The notes beneath the pieces are model-generated. The model saw only the letters and a program-made list of their open reading frames with translations. It did not search any database and was not told the DNA's origin. Shown piece by piece: positions 33,484 to 42,286 of a DNA stretch of 52,171 bases. Where the stretch lies: assembly GCA_021784575.1 (NCBI GenBank), contig JAJYHX010000004.1, positions 132,350 through 184,520 on the forward strand. The letters run 5' to 3'. Made by a program: the position numbers and the translations under genes. Every line of letters begins with the position of its first letter. Position 1 is the first letter of the stretch. Source of the DNA: Nitrospirota bacterium. Its GTDB lineage: Bacteria > Nitrospirota > JACRHJ01.

Positions 33484-34725
33484 TTTGTTCATGGACTCGA
33501 TGAAGTCCTTGTTCGTCTTGGTGGCGCGGAGCTTTTCGATTAAGAACTCCATCTGCTCGACTGTCGAGAGCGGGTTTAGAACCTTCCTTAACACCCACAT
33601 CTTGTTCAAGACATTCTGGTCCACCAGGAGTTCTTCCTTCCTGGTGCCGGAGCCGTTGATGTCGATGGCCGGGAAGACGCGCTTATCCACGAGTTTCCTG
33701 TCCAGGTGAAGCTCCATGTTGCCCGTGCCCTTGAACTCCTCGAAGATAACGTCGTCCATCCTGGAGCCGGTGTCGATAAGCGCGGTGGCCATAATCGTCA
33801 GGCTTCCGCCTTCCTCGATGTTCCTTGCCGCGCCGAAGAAGCGCTTCGGCCTCTGGAGGGCGTTTGCGTCTATGCCGCCGGAGAGAACCTTGCCGGACGG
33901 CGGGACGATTGTGTTGTATGCCCGCGCGAGACGGGTGATGGAATCGAGGAGGATAACCACGTCCTTCTTGTGTTCGACGAGTCTTTTCGCCTTCTCGATG
34001 ACCATCTCGGCCACCTGGACGTGCCTCTGCGGCGGCTCGTCGAAAGTGGAGGATACCACCTCCGCCTTCACCTGGCGCACCATGTCGGTCACTTCCTCCG
34101 GACGCTCGTCGATAAGCAGGACGATAAGTATTATTTCGGGATGGTTTTTCGTGATGGCCTTGGCAATGGACTGGAGGATCATCGTCTTGCCGGTGCGGGG
34201 CGGGGCGACAATCATGCCGCGCTGTCCCTTGCCGATGGGGGTTACGAGGTCCATGACACGGGTATTCATGTCGCCCGCCACTTCGAGATTAATCTTTTCC
34301 TCCGGGTAGAGCGGGGTGAGGTTGTCGAAGAGTATCTTGTCTCTTGTCTCCTCCGGGGATTCAAAGTTTACGTTTTCCACCTTCAGGAGGGCGAAGTAGC
34401 GCTCTCCCTCCTTGGGCGGGCGTATCTGCCCGGCGACCGTGTCGCCCGTGCGGAGGCTGAAGCGCCTTATCTGGGACGGGGAGACGTAAATGTCGTCGGG
34501 GCCGGGGAGGTAGTTGTAGTCCGGCGCCCTGAGGAAGCCGAAGCCGTCGGGCAGCGTCTCCAGGACTCCGGCGCCGTATATCTGGCCGTTTTTCTCCGTC
34601 TGGGCCTGGAGGATGGCGAATATAAGCTCCTGCTTCCTGAGGCCGCTTGCGTTTTCGAGTTTCAGGTCCTTGGCGATGCTGGTAAGCTCGCCGATGCTCT
34701 TTTCCTTCAGTTCAACAATGTTCAT
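33481..34725 (-). CDS. rho: Transcription termination factor Rho
   Basis: 414 residues, the compact form with no long N-terminal insertion. N-terminal helical domain [10 protein letters not shown], the RNA-binding OB-fold segment GFGFLR (61-66), P-loop APPRTGKT (174-181), Walker [17 protein letters not shown], the Q-loop region and [14 protein letters not shown] are all present. ATG at 34725 is preferred: it has AAGGAG 6 bases upstream and gives the usual start. An upstream in-frame ATG (34746) adds seven residues and has a weaker site. A long leader (about 390 nt from a TTGACA/TATGCT promoter) contains a tandem structured motif, consistent with autoregulation as known for rho elsewhere. Confidence 0.97.
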   Translation of the reverse strand: MNIVELKEKSIGELTSIAKDLKLENASGLRKQELIFAILQAQTEKNGQIYGAGVLETLPDGFGFLRAPDYNYLPGPDDIYVSPSQIRRFSLRTGDTVAGQIRPPKEGERYFALLKVENVNFESPEETRDKILFDNLTPLYPEEKINLEVAGDMNTRVMDLVTPIGKGQRGMIVAPPRTGKTMILQSIAKAITKNHPEIILIVLLIDERPEEVTDMVRQVKAEVVSSTFDEPPQRHVQVAEMVIEKAKRLVEHKKDVVILLDSITRLARAYNTIVPPSGKVLSGGIDANALQRPKRFFGAARNIEEGGSLTIMATALIDTGSRMDDVIFEEFKGTGNMELHLDRKLVDKRVFPAIDINGSGTRKEELLVDQNVLNKMWVLRKVLNPLSTVEQMEFLIEKLRATKTNKDFIESMNK

Positions 34726-34994
34726 CGATGCTCCTTGCTCTTTCATATTTTTTCCTAACGAGGGGTGTTGATACCGGAATGGTTGTTTACAGGGATTGTT
34801 CCTTGGAAACTTGAGCTATTCCGCCGGGCGCGCCAAGGGCATAAAAAACCGGCATGGGTTAGATGTTTTATTCAATGGCGCCAATATTAAAAACGCATTG
34901 ACTCGCGATTGTTATGAGGCGGTATGGGAATTTTCCGAAAGTTCTTGCGGACGGCCCGGCATTCTCTGTTTCTTGCTCAGTCAAGATTCATGTA

Positions 34995-35030
34995 ACAGAC
35001 TATCTTCCTGCCCGGGCCCCTTGTGGGACC
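34995..35030 (-). repeat. Rho-leader motif, distal copy
   Basis: Similar in about 27 of 35 positions to 35069-35104. Shared core on the minus strand: CAAGGGG, then CCGG, CAGG, AGA and AG-CTGT blocks. Contains a short GC hairpin. Confidence 0.65.
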
Positions 35031-35068
35031 TTAAAACCGGCCGTCGTTCGAGTATTTCCACTTGTTCG

Positions 35069-35104
35069 ACAGCCTGTCTCCCTGCCGGTCCCCTTGCAGG
35101 GTTC
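35069..35104 (-). repeat. Rho-leader motif, proximal copy
   Basis: On the RNA strand CCCTGC pairs with GCAGGG around AAGGGGACCG. Starts 74 nt from the second copy, near the 5' end of the transcript. Confidence 0.65.
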
Positions 35105-35119
35105 ACGCTTCTGCCTATC

Positions 35120-35149
35120 AGCATACAATAGCATTGTTATTTTTGTCAA
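35120..35149 (-). promoter_or_regulatory. Promoter of rho
   Basis: Minus strand TTGACA (35149-35144), 18-bp spacer, TATGCT (35125-35120), start near 35113. Confidence 0.75.
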
Positions 35150-35180
35150 CATTAATTTTCCACAAGGTCTTTCTACCTGC

Positions 35181-35209
35181 TTGACTTTAACAATAATGTA
35201 GCTTAGAAT
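35181..35209 (+). promoter_or_regulatory. Promoter of the diguanylate cyclase
   Basis: TTGACT (35181-35186), 17-bp spacer, TAGAAT (35204-35209), start near 35216. Confidence 0.75.
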
Positions 35210-35254
35210 TCCGGAGATAGAGTATTATTGTCATATTGACCAGGTGTCCTTATT

Positions 35255-36547
35255 ATGCCCCGTAAAACAGAGATAAAATACGGAGTGGCCGGCGCAGTCA
35301 TAGGCGCGACCGCGCCGGTGTTTCATCTCCTGCTCAACTACTTCCTCTTCTACCGCGGCCTTCCAATAGCACAATACCTCAGGGGACATCTCTTCACGTT
35401 CGGCGGCGGCATGGTCACGAACATCTATATCGCCGGGGCTGTGTTCGTGATGGGCGGCGTGGGCCTGTTTGTCGGGAGACTACGAGAGAGAGACAACCGG
35501 CTCCAGGGCGAGATAGAAAAAAAGGATGCCGAGATACAGAGGAGCCGGGAGGAGTTCAAAAACCTCTCCCATAACCTCGAAGAAAAGGTTCAGGATGGGA
35601 AGGAGGAGCTCCTTGAGACCACCCGGAAGCTCAAGGAGGCCAACACAAACCTCCTACGGCAGATAGAGATTCAGCGCAAGATCGCCGGGAACGTGCCCTC
35701 GCTTCTCGCCCTTCTCGATTCGGACATGAACTACGTTGAGATGAACGAGTACGGCTCGCGCCACTTCATCAACAAACCCCTGGTGGACATCATCGGATAT
35801 AAATGCTACGAGGTGATGGGCGGAAAGGACCAGATTTGCCATGAAGACTGCGCGGCGCTGAAGGCATTCAAGACCGGGAAGGAGGCGTCCCATTCGCGCA
35901 CGGGCGAGCTTATGGGGAGGATTGTCACGACCGAGAACAAGAGCATCCCCATAAAGAACGACGAAGGCGTCGTCACGCACGTGCTGAAGATTGTCACGGA
36001 CACCACGGCGAAGAAAAAGGAAGAGGACGAACTGAAACGCCGGGCGAATATCGACGCCCTCACCGGGGTATACAACAAGCACTACCTCGACCTGTATCTC
36101 CAGAACGAAGAACACAAGAACAAAACGGACAAGAGAAAACGCGGCCCCTATACCGTAATATACGCAGACCTCGACAACTTAAAGGAAGCGAACGACGGCT
36201 ACGGGCACGAGGCGGGCGACATACTCCTGAAGAAGGCGGCCCAGGTATTCCAGGACAGCACCCGGCACGAGGACATTATCGCGCGCGTGGGCGGGGACGA
36301 GTTCGTCATCGTCCTCCCGCACAGCGGCCCGGAAGAGGGCGAGGTGCTGATCAACCGCTTCAGGCGCCAGAGCGAGGAGTGGTCTAAGATGAAGAACCTG
36401 GCGGACGGCCTGGCGGAGTTAAAGCTCTCCATCTCGTACGGTCTCGGCACCTCGGCCTACGGAATCGACCTCTACGACACCATCAGGAAGGCCGACCTCA
36501 CTATGTACCGGGACAAGCGCGGCAAGAAAGTAACGGCAAGCGAGTAA
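35255..36547 (+). CDS. Membrane diguanylate cyclase with PAS domain
   Basis: 430 residues. Two N-terminal membrane segments (about 10-32 and 50-73), a coiled coil (about 76-145), a PAS-like domain (145-255) containing three cysteines (C184, C195, C199) in KCYEVMGGKDQICHEDCA, then GGDEF at 346-350 in RVGGDEF. The inhibitory I-site RxxD (R337-x-x-D340) is five residues before GGDEF, as in active, product-inhibited enzymes. It makes c-di-GMP from two GTP; the Cys-containing PAS suggests redox or metal sensing (inference). Stands alone with its own promoter; faces the response regulator gene tail to tail. Confidence 0.93.
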   Translation: MPRKTEIKYGVAGAVIGATAPVFHLLLNYFLFYRGLPIAQYLRGHLFTFGGGMVTNIYIAGAVFVMGGVGLFVGRLRERDNRLQGEIEKKDAEIQRSREEFKNLSHNLEEKVQDGKEELLETTRKLKEANTNLLRQIEIQRKIAGNVPSLLALLDSDMNYVEMNEYGSRHFINKPLVDIIGYKCYEVMGGKDQICHEDCAALKAFKTGKEASHSRTGELMGRIVTTENKSIPIKNDEGVVTHVLKIVTDTTAKKKEEDELKRRANIDALTGVYNKHYLDLYLQNEEHKNKTDKRKRGPYTVIYADLDNLKEANDGYGHEAGDILLKKAAQVFQDSTRHEDIIARVGGDEFVIVLPHSGPEEGEVLINRFRRQSEEWSKMKNLADGLAELKLSISYGLGTSAYGIDLYDTIRKADLTMYRDKRGKKVTASE

Positions 36548-36549
36548 GG

Positions 36550-36613
36550 CAGGTGGCAGTCGTCAGCCGCCAGGGATCGGCAGGCTAAGGATTTTGAATC
36601 TTGCCGCCACCTG
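36550..36613. repeat. Imperfect inverted repeat between convergent genes
   Basis: CAGGTGGC at 36550-36557 and GCCACCTG at 36606-36613 flank about 48 bases that are themselves partly self-complementary (GCCGCC...GGC). No T tract. Possible weak terminator or RNA structure. Confidence 0.4.
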
Positions 36614-36624
36614 GTCCCCTGCAT

Positions 36625-36978
36625 TTATCCCAGCACCCTCTTTATCGTATCCTTCAGGTCTTTCAAGTCTCCGGACTTCACGACATAGGCCTCCGAGGCC
36701 CATACCCCGAAGTTATGCTTGTATTCCGGGTATGCCGTCACCATTATCATCGGCAGATCCCGCTTTTTTTCCTTCAATACCCTGAGCACCTCTATGCCGT
36801 CCATGCCCGGCATCCTGATGTCGAGCGTGACAAGGTCCGGCTGCGTTTCATCCACAAGGCGTATCGCCTCCGGGCCGTCCGCCGCAAGGATTACCTCGTA
36901 GCCCTCTTCCGTGAGCTCTTCCTTGAAAAGCTGGCGGACATGTTCTTCATCGTCAACCACAAGTATCTTCTTGGCCAT
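36625..36978 (-). CDS. Single-domain response regulator
   Basis: 117 residues, receiver only: acidic D9-D10-E11, phospho-acceptor D53 in LDIRMPG and Lys101. No output domain, so it works by protein contact or as a phosphorelay partner. It follows the GAF histidine kinase gene on the same strand and is its likely partner. A 9-bp hairpin (37028-37050) stands between them, and AAAGGGGG precedes the start. CheY-like proteins of this type are common downstream of soluble sensor kinases. Confidence 0.92.
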   Translation of the reverse strand: MAKKILVVDDEEHVRQLFKEELTEEGYEVILAADGPEAIRLVDETQPDLVTLDIRMPGMDGIEVLRVLKEKKRDLPMIMVTAYPEYKHNFGVWASEAYVVKSGDLKDLKDTIKRVLG

Positions 36979-37027
36979 GTATAAACCCCCTTTAAGTAAT
37001 TCACCGGAAGTAACGCCCCTTCTTATC

Positions 37028-37050
37028 CCCCCTCTTGAGATAAGAGGGGG
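37028..37050 (-). promoter_or_regulatory. Hairpin between histidine kinase and response regulator
   Basis: CCCCCTCTT and AAGAGGGGG around GAGAT, 9-bp perfect stem with no T tract. Could stabilise or separate the two parts of the transcript. Confidence 0.45.
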
Positions 37051-37101
37051 AAGGAGGAGTTATGAAACCTGTGATTGCAAAGCTCCTCTCGCATTGGCGG
37101 C

Positions 37102-39510
37102 TTACTCGCCCGCCGGGGATTCCTCCATGCAGGGAAGCTTTATGTATACCGTCAAACCGCTTCCCTCCCTGTTGTCCAGTTCCAGGTCTCCGCCGTGGTT
37201 CTTGACAATCTTGCTGGTTATCGCAAGCCCAAGCCCCGTCCCGGTAACCTTTGTCGTAAAGAACGGGTTGAAGATATTGTCCAGCACCTGCGCGGGCACG
37301 CCTCCGCCGGTATCGGCGATGGATATGGCAGCGCGGTTTGCGTCCCTGTCCATGAAGGTGCGGAACGTCATCTCCTTTATCCCCGTCTTCTCCATCGCCT
37401 GCATGGAATTGGAGACGATATTTATAATCGCCTGCTTGAGCTGCTGCGGGTCCATCATCACCATGCAAATCCCGCTCCCAAGCTCCGTCTTGCGCGCGAT
37501 GCCCTTTTCCCGGAACTCGTCCTCGTAGAACAGGAGCGTATCCTCGCATATCTGGTTTAGGCTGAAGGGCTGGAAGTTCGGCTTCATCTCCCTGGAGAAG
37601 TCCAGGACTTCGCCCAGTATCTTTTCGAGCCTCCTGGCCTCGTCGCGTATAATGCGGGCATAACGGGATTCCTCTCCCTCGCCCTGTTTCTTCACGAGCC
37701 TTGCCGCGAAGCCGCCGATTACCGTGAGAGGGTTCTTGATCTCGTGCGCTATGGAGGCCGCCATCTCGCCCAGGGCCGCCATCTTCTCGGACTGTATGAG
37801 CCGGTGCTGGGCCTCCTTCAGTTCCCTGTTCGCGTGTTCGAGGTTCGAGTAGGCTATGGCGGATTCTATAGCCAGACCGGCCTGGTTCGCGAACATCATA
37901 AGTATCCGGAGGTCTTCGTCCCGTATCGGTCTCCCGGTAAATTTGTTGTCCACCACTACGAGCGAGAGCGCCTTGTCCTTCGCAACGAGCGGCACCGCCG
38001 CAAACTCCCGCGCGCCGATTATCGCAAAGGTCTCCGGCCCGGCCATAGGGTCGGTCTCCGAGTCCATTATCGATATCGCCCGCTTCTCGCGTATTGCCGC
38101 CGCGAAGACGGTCCTGTCGCTCTCGTAGGAGATTCTCAGGCTCTTGACGGTGCGGTTAAACGCGGATTCCTTCTGGGACATTACATCGTCGTCCGAGATG
38201 TTCCAGTCCTTGAAGTTAACGGGTTTGTTCCCCAGGCGGGACCATATCTCCCCGGCCTCCCACGACGACGACGGGCCGACGCCGAGCATTCCCTGGAGCG
38301 TCCTGGTCTTGTCGTTTACAAGGAATAGCATCGCCCTGTTGAAACCCATCCCTCCGCCCATCGTCACGGCGGTGAGGATTATGTGCAGGAGCTTCTCGAG
38401 CCTCAGCGTGGTGCGCATCGCGCCCGCGATGTCGTAGAGGAACGCAAGCTCCCGCGCGCGTTTTTCGTTCTGAAGTGCCAGCTCCTCGGCCCGCTCGTAT
38501 ATGAAGGCGTTCTCGACCGCCATCGAGGCCTGCGAGGCGAGTGTCGTCAGGAGATGCAGGTCCACCTCCGTGAACTGCTGCTCTCCTATAACCGCAGGGC
38601 TTCCCTTGTCGTAGAGCGCGATTGTCCCGATTACCTTGTCCTTGGCGACAAGCGGCACGCAAATAAGCGACCGCGCGACCGCGCCGGTCACGTTCAGGAA
38701 TTCCGCGCTCTGCAATGCGTCGGAGATGAGAATGGGTTTCCCCTCCTCGACGACCCTCCCAGCGACGCCCTCGCCGATCTTCAGAAAAGTCCTGCGCCCC
38801 GTCTCCATCGGCAGTCCGAACGACGCCTTTATTTCAAGGAGGTTCGTCTCCGGGTTTATGAGCCTCAAGATGCAGCCCTTCGCCCCTATCACCTCCGCGC
38901 TTGAACGCGCAATCCTGTCGAGCAGTGTCTGGAGGTCGAGCGTGGAGATGAGCGCGCGGGACATCTCGTAGAGCGCCGAGAGCGCCTCCAGGTTCTGCTT
39001 CGCGTCCTGGTAGAGCTGGGCGGTGTTTATTATCCCGCCCACGTCGTTTGCAATCGTGTGGAGAAGCGTAATCTCGTCTATGGAATAGGCGTGCGGTTCT
39101 ATCGTCTGGACGGTCATGGCGCCTATGCAGTTCTCGTCGAACATTATGGGGACGGAGAGCATGGACTTGTATCTTTCCTCGCCCGTCTGCGGCACCAGCT
39201 TGAACCTCGGGTCCAGGGCCGCGACCTCAAGCGCGACGGGCTCCTTGTTCTGGACAACCCATCCCGACACGCCTTCGCCCATCCGGAGCAGGACGCGGTC
39301 GATGGACTGGGGGTTAAGCCCCACGGCGGCCTTGAGCACAAGGACATCCCTCTCATTGTCCCGAAGGACGATGTAGCAGACGTCGCGGGAGAGCTTCTCG
39401 GCAATCACGCGAACAATCTTGTCGAGCTTGACCGCAAAATCCTGGGTGGAATTGGCGATCTTCGATACTTCGGAGAGTATCTCCAGCTCCACCTTTTCCG
39501 ATATAATCAT
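37102..39510 (-). CDS. Soluble sensor histidine kinase with three GAF domains
   Basis: 802 residues with no membrane segment, so it is a cytoplasmic sensor. Three GAF-like domains at about 10-165, 180-335 and 355-550 bear the GAF pattern GEGVSGWVV, then KSMLSVPI or RSLICVPL. The kinase core has H589 in SIAHEIKNPL, N701 in IINIVSNSM, the G1 box DTGGGV (733), FNPFFTTK and G2 GTGLGL (757-762). Ligands of the GAF domains are unknown. The glycogen synthase gene ends three bases before its start, so the kinase is in the glgA operon, and the response regulator follows. Confidence 0.95.
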   Translation of the reverse strand: MIISEKVELEILSEVSKIANSTQDFAVKLDKIVRVIAEKLSRDVCYIVLRDNERDVLVLKAAVGLNPQSIDRVLLRMGEGVSGWVVQNKEPVALEVAALDPRFKLVPQTGEERYKSMLSVPIMFDENCIGAMTVQTIEPHAYSIDEITLLHTIANDVGGIINTAQLYQDAKQNLEALSALYEMSRALISTLDLQTLLDRIARSSAEVIGAKGCILRLINPETNLLEIKASFGLPMETGRRTFLKIGEGVAGRVVEEGKPILISDALQSAEFLNVTGAVARSLICVPLVAKDKVIGTIALYDKGSPAVIGEQQFTEVDLHLLTTLASQASMAVENAFIYERAEELALQNEKRARELAFLYDIAGAMRTTLRLEKLLHIILTAVTMGGGMGFNRAMLFLVNDKTRTLQGMLGVGPSSSWEAGEIWSRLGNKPVNFKDWNISDDDVMSQKESAFNRTVKSLRISYESDRTVFAAAIREKRAISIMDSETDPMAGPETFAIIGAREFAAVPLVAKDKALSLVVVDNKFTGRPIRDEDLRILMMFANQAGLAIESAIAYSNLEHANRELKEAQHRLIQSEKMAALGEMAASIAHEIKNPLTVIGGFAARLVKKQGEGEESRYARIIRDEARRLEKILGEVLDFSREMKPNFQPFSLNQICEDTLLFYEDEFREKGIARKTELGSGICMVMMDPQQLKQAIINIVSNSMQAMEKTGIKEMTFRTFMDRDANRAAISIADTGGGVPAQVLDNIFNPFFTTKVTGTGLGLAITSKIVKNHGGDLELDNREGSGLTVYIKLPCMEESPAGE

Positions 39511-39513
39511 AAA

Positions 39514-40992
39514 CTACGCCGCCTTCTCCTGCCTTTCCCTGGCGGCCTCGGCGGCCTTGCCGTAGAGTTTTACGTACTCCCTTGCGGATTTGCCCCAGGA
39601 GTTGTCCTCATTCATCGCCGCAAGGACGAGGCCTTTCCAGCCGGCCTTGTCGTCGTAGGCCGAAAGGGCCGCCTTCACGGCCTTGACAAACGCCTTCGGG
39701 CTGTAGTCCGCAAAGACGAACCCGTTCCCCCTGCCGGTCTTCGGACTGTAGTTCTTTACCGTGTCCGCCAGTCCCCCGGTCTTTCTTACCAGGGGAATCG
39801 TCCCGTAACGGAGGCTTATCAGCTGGCCAAGACCGCACGGCTCGTAGCGGGACGGCATCATGAAGACATCCGAGGCGGCATATATCCGGGCCGCGAGCCT
39901 TGCGTCGAAGGTGAGGTTCACGGAGATGTTCTTCGGGTATTTTTTGGCCACGGCGGTCAAAAGCTTGTGGTATTTCTCCTCTCCCGTCCCAAGCGCCACG
40001 ACCTGGAGGTTCAGGCTCGTCATCTCGTCTATAGCCCCGGCGATCAAGTCAAGGCCCTTCTGGTCGGCAAGCCTTGAGATTATCCCGAAGAGGGGTTTGT
40101 TTCCCGCCGCGAGCCCAAGCTCCTCCTTGAGCGCCTTCTTGTTCGCCTGCTTGCCTCTCAAGTCCTCCCGGCCGTAATTGCTATAGAGGTTTTTGTCCGT
40201 CTCCGGGTTCCATTCGTTATAGTCTATGCCGTTCACGATGCCGTAGAGGTCTCCCGCCCTTTTCCTGAGCACCCCTTCGAGGCCGTATCCGAACTCCGGG
40301 GTCTGTATTTCCTTGCCGTATGTCTTCGATACGGTATTTATGATGTCCGAGTATACAAGGCCGCCTTTAAGGCAGTTTATATCGCCGTAGAACTCCAGGC
40401 CCTCCGGGTTGAAATACTCAGGCCCCAGGCCGACAAGGTGCCAGTCGAGCGCCCAGAACTTTCCCTGGTATCCGAGGTTGTGCACGGTGAAGAGCGTCCC
40501 GGTGTCCCCGAAGAACGGGTCGTTCGCGTATAATGTCTTCAGGTACAGCGCCGTGAGGCCCGTCTGCCAGTCGTTTGCGTGTATCACGTCCGGCTGGAAG
40601 TCCATGGCCTTAAGGACTGCCGGGATTATCTTCGAGAAATACATGAACCTCTCCGCGTTGTCCGGCAGGTCTCCCTTCGGGGTGCCGTAGAGCACGTCCC
40701 GGTCGTAGTATTTCGGAACCTCGGCGAAAAACGCCCTTGCTCCGGCTCCGCCCGGAAGCGCCGCCTGCCAGATTGCCGCCTCCACGTCCCTGCCGTCCAT
40801 CTTCGCGGAAACGGTCTTGCCGGTCTTTTCAAGCCCCCATTTCGCGCGGTCGATGACTTTGTATAGCGGCATCACGACGCACGTCTCCACGCCCAGCCCG
40901 GAAAGGGCCTTTGGGAGCGCCCCGGCGACGTCGGCAAGCCCGCCGGTCTTGGCGAAGGGATAAACCTCCGAGGAGCATATGGCTATTTTCAT
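39514..40992 (-). CDS. glgA: Glycogen synthase (GT5)
   Basis: 492 residues. Elongates alpha-1,4-glucan from ADP-glucose (or UDP-glucose). The N-terminal donor-binding motif KTGGLADV (K15) and the C-terminal SRYEPCGLGQ followed by the second KTGGLADT are both present. Ribosome site GAGAGG 6 bases before ATG. First gene of a run with the GAF kinase and response regulator; co-transcription with sensors suggests that glucan storage is tied to a nutrient signal, which is inference. Branching enzyme and pyrophosphorylase are not adjacent. Confidence 0.95.
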   Translation of the reverse strand: MKIAICSSEVYPFAKTGGLADVAGALPKALSGLGVETCVVMPLYKVIDRAKWGLEKTGKTVSAKMDGRDVEAAIWQAALPGGAGARAFFAEVPKYYDRDVLYGTPKGDLPDNAERFMYFSKIIPAVLKAMDFQPDVIHANDWQTGLTALYLKTLYANDPFFGDTGTLFTVHNLGYQGKFWALDWHLVGLGPEYFNPEGLEFYGDINCLKGGLVYSDIINTVSKTYGKEIQTPEFGYGLEGVLRKRAGDLYGIVNGIDYNEWNPETDKNLYSNYGREDLRGKQANKKALKEELGLAAGNKPLFGIISRLADQKGLDLIAGAIDEMTSLNLQVVALGTGEEKYHKLLTAVAKKYPKNISVNLTFDARLAARIYAASDVFMMPSRYEPCGLGQLISLRYGTIPLVRKTGGLADTVKNYSPKTGRGNGFVFADYSPKAFVKAVKAALSAYDDKAGWKGLVLAAMNEDNSWGKSAREYVKLYGKAAEAARERQEKAA

Positions 40993-41147
40993 GGGAGCCT
41001 CTCAATTAAATTTGTAATCATGGGAGGGAATATTCTCTCCGAAAAGTTATTATTCACAACAATGCTTCGTCGGCTATATCTTTAATTCTACGGTCAAGAT
41101 AATTTTTCTACGAGAATAATCCCTCCACCTTTATCAACGCCGCCGGC

Positions 41148-42146
41148 TTATATCTTCGCCTCCCTCAGGAACTTCGCGGCCTCTTCCGGGGCGGTGGGGT
41201 TTATGTAGAAGCCGGAACCCCACTCGAAGCCCGCAACCTTCGTAAGTTTCGGTATAATCTCTATGTGCCAGTGGTAGTAGTCGTTGTCCGGCTCCCTGAA
41301 GGGCGAGGTATGGACGATGTAGTTATACGGCGGGCAGTTGAGTATCTTGTCTATGCGCCTTAAAGTGCCCTGGAGCATCTCCGCCAACGACTGGAACTCG
41401 TGCGACTTCATATCCTCGAAGCTTGAGTCGTGGTGCTTCGGCATCACCCATGTCTCGAAGGGAAAACGGGGCGTAAAAGGCTCTACTGCGACGAAGTCCC
41501 GGTTCTCGCTTACCACCCTTGTGCCGGAGTTCAGCTCCTGGCGGATGATGTCGCAGAAAACGCAGCGTTCCTTGTACTGGTAATACAGCTTCGCGCCGTC
41601 TATCTCCTCGCGCACGCGCTTCGGGACGATGGGGAGCGCTATGAGCTGTGAGTGCGAGTGCTCCAGGGAAGCTCCCGCCGCATCGCCTTCGTTCTTGAAT
41701 ATCAGGACGTACTGGAACCGGATGTCCTTTTTTAAGTCCACAAGCCGGTCGCGGTAGGACCAGAGCACGTTCTCGACGGCCTTCAGGGGCAGGGTTGAAA
41801 GCGTCGCGTCGTGCAGGGGCGTCTCTATTATGACCTCGTGCGCCCCGATGCCGTTCATTTTGTCGAAGACCCCTTCGCCCTGCTTGTTTAAGTCTCCCTC
41901 TATCTGGAGCGCGGGGAACTTGTTCGGCACGACCCGAAGCGTCCAGCCCGGGGTGTTCGGGGCCGTGCCGTTTTCGCGGTAGGCCAGCACCTCCGGCGGG
42001 GTGGTGTGCTCGTTTCCCAGGTCGAACGGGCAGAAACCGCCTTTCTTGCGCGGTGTTGATTCCTGGAAATCCGTCGGCCTTTTGCCCCTCTCCGAGGAGA
42101 TTATTACCCATCTGCCTATGATGGGGTCTTTCCTTAGTTCCGGCAT
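41148..42146 (-). CDS. galT: Galactose-1-phosphate uridylyltransferase family protein
   Basis: 332 residues from ATG 42146, chosen for GGGAGG 4 bases upstream and the family start MPELRKDPI; a longer frame begins at 42182. HIT-type nucleotidyl transfer: active-site motif HSHSQ at 163-167 (nucleophile His165) and HWHIEIIP near 300. The N-terminal zinc pair is usually CPFC; here it is CPFD at 39-42, so one ligand is Asp. The second pair C195-x-x-C198 is intact. It may be GalT or the related ADP-glucose/UDP-sugar phosphorylase type; next to glgA the latter is attractive but unproven. Confidence 0.88.
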   Translation of the reverse strand: MPELRKDPIIGRWVIISSERGKRPTDFQESTPRKKGGFCPFDLGNEHTTPPEVLAYRENGTAPNTPGWTLRVVPNKFPALQIEGDLNKQGEGVFDKMNGIGAHEVIIETPLHDATLSTLPLKAVENVLWSYRDRLVDLKKDIRFQYVLIFKNEGDAAGASLEHSHSQLIALPIVPKRVREEIDGAKLYYQYKERCVFCDIIRQELNSGTRVVSENRDFVAVEPFTPRFPFETWVMPKHHDSSFEDMKSHEFQSLAEMLQGTLRRIDKILNCPPYNYIVHTSPFREPDNDYYHWHIEIIPKLTKVAGFEWGSGFYINPTAPEEAAKFLREAKI

Positions 42147-42196
42147 AGTCCCTCCCGGGCGGCCTTGCATGCCGCCGCTCATGAAATATTTTATTG

Positions 42197-42225
42197 ATTA
42201 TAACACAATAAAATACTTGAAACAA
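42197..42225 (-). promoter_or_regulatory. Promoter of galT, overlapping the opposing GNAT promoter
   Basis: Minus strand TTGTTT (42225-42220), 17-bp spacer, perfect TATAAT (42202-42197). Its -35 box overlaps the -35 box TTGAAA (42217-42222) of the plus-strand promoter. Confidence 0.75.
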
Positions 42226-42246
42226 AGTCAATCATTAAGATATTAT
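42217..42246 (+). promoter_or_regulatory. Promoter of the GNAT gene
   Basis: TTGAAA (42217-42222), 18-bp spacer, TATTAT (42241-42246), start near 42253. This rules out the upstream ATG at 42245. Confidence 0.75.
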
Positions 42247-42286
42247 GAGGAAACACATAGGGAATATAAAAAAGAAAGGCGTATTA

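Larger units (their letters stand above)
34726..35113 (-). promoter_or_regulatory. Long rho mRNA leader, no coding frame
   Basis: About 390 nt between the predicted start and the rho start codon. Contains the duplicated 36-nt motif (34995-35030 and 35069-35104) and several inverted repeats. I see no convincing leader peptide. Confidence 0.6.
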
